DNA from: Phoronis ovalis
Taxonomy: Eukaryota; Phoronida; Phoronidae
Reading direction: 5' to 3'
Length of the DNA stretch: 18,972 nt
Assembly: GCA_028565635.1 (NCBI GenBank)
Contig: JAOXYB010016787.1
Location: 1-18,972 of the forward strand
Shown here: positions 18,432-18,972 of the stretch, piece after piece
Layout: each line of letters opens with the position of its first letter
How positions within the stretch are numbered: the stretch's first letter is position 1
The notes under the pieces: model-generated
Databases searched by the model: none
Told to the model about the DNA's origin: nothing
The model's input: the letters and a program-made list of their open reading frames with translations, nothing else
Program-made: the position numbers and the translations under genes

Positions 18432-18972
18432 ACCCCCGGGGGCACTGTTTTATATGAGGTAGGGGTGTGACCCTGAAATATCCTCGGAACTGACAAATTG
18501 CCTACCCTGAAACATCCTTGGCCCCAAAAATCGTCTCCGTGCTGCCAGAAAAAGTTGACAAGCAAAAAAAAGGCATTTCCAATTCTTTCGTCTCCTTTAA
18601 ACGCTGTGGACAATCAACATCTCCAAACAAATATTTTAAAAAACCACCCTGAAATATCCCCTTGACGTCAAACCCACCCTGAAATATCCCTCTGACGTCA
18701 AATACCTACCCTGAATCCCGGGGGGGTACTCGAGGTATTTTTTGGTGGGGGTGTGCAGACCAGTTGAAAATTTTGGATTTGGATTGTATATACTCTTCTT
18801 ACGGTATTTTTTTGGATTGCTACCGCGCAAAGAAATTCAAAAATTTGGGTTGCTACGGCAAATAATTTGGATTAATTCTAGCTAGGTTTGTATCCATAAA
18901 ATGATTTTTGGAATTTGGTTTGTATCAGTCAGTTTGCGTAAAAATGGACTGCTACTCAAATATTTTAAAATT
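18432..18972. repeat. dispersed repeat with 30 bp tandem units, cut by window end
   Basis: Two G-rich landmarks in the same orientation, CCCCCGGGGGCACT (from 18433) and CCCGGGGGGGTACT (from 18717), are each followed by a GGTNGGGGTGTG-type segment. Between them ACCCTGAAATATCC recurs. It includes two clean 30 bp units (18645-18674 and 18675-18704), each with a TGACGTCA palindrome (18663-18670 and 18693-18700), and three decayed copies. Beyond 18775 a TTGG(A/G)TTGCTAC-type motif recurs. The open frames on the minus strand are products of these units. Probably the end of a DNA transposon or composite satellite; family not identified. Confidence 0.65.

Noticed and set aside
18428-18830. Two minus-strand frames with repeated GYFRVG-like strings
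   Set aside because: The repeated peptides are translations of the 30 bp tandem units, not a protein.

Overview
The window looks like nuclear DNA of an invertebrate animal. It is strongly A+T-rich by eye. Its genes are widely spaced and have GT-AG introns, TATA boxes and AATAAA signals. A LINE relic, a fold-back element and dispersed palindromic repeats lie between or inside them. The desaturase gene belongs to the animal FADS6 family. The species cannot be fixed from sequence alone; a marine invertebrate is my guess from the type of repeats.

Layout: 1-1000 is non-coding and holds a diverged tandem duplication. 1026-2148 (+) is a compact complete gene: CCAAT and CRE-like boxes, TATA box, non-coding exon 1 with two tiny uORFs, a 276 bp intron, one coding exon (1557-2000) and AATAAA. 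Its 147-residue product carries three copies of an Arg-Arg-Asn-(Ala/Gly) module matching the pseudosubstrate of the cAMP-dependent protein kinase inhibitor PKI, with a leucine-rich-type export signal after the last copy. 2149-9300 has no supportable gene but holds a G+C-rich patch with a 41 bp duplication, a ~300 bp inverted repeat and a 27 bp duplication. 9304-10551 (-) encodes a 415-residue, low-complexity, phosphorylation-motif-rich protein that I do not recognise. 10552-14342 is mostly non-coding, with a composite palindrome/duplication and a perfect CTCF-type motif. 14343-17354 (-) is a complete three-exon FADS6-like fatty acid desaturase (345 residues) reconstructed from splice sites; intron 2 holds a LINE reverse-transcriptase relic. 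18149-18204 holds a second copy of the palindrome, and about 18432-18972 is a dispersed repeat running off the window.

The three genes do not form an obvious pathway. The main biological signal is the PKI-like gene. PKI blocks and exports the PKA catalytic subunit; here one small protein seems to carry three non-phosphorylatable pseudosubstrates. CRE-type sites (TGACG half site in the promoter, three full TGACGTCA palindromes within about 2.2 kb downstream) would fit cAMP feedback, but that is inference.
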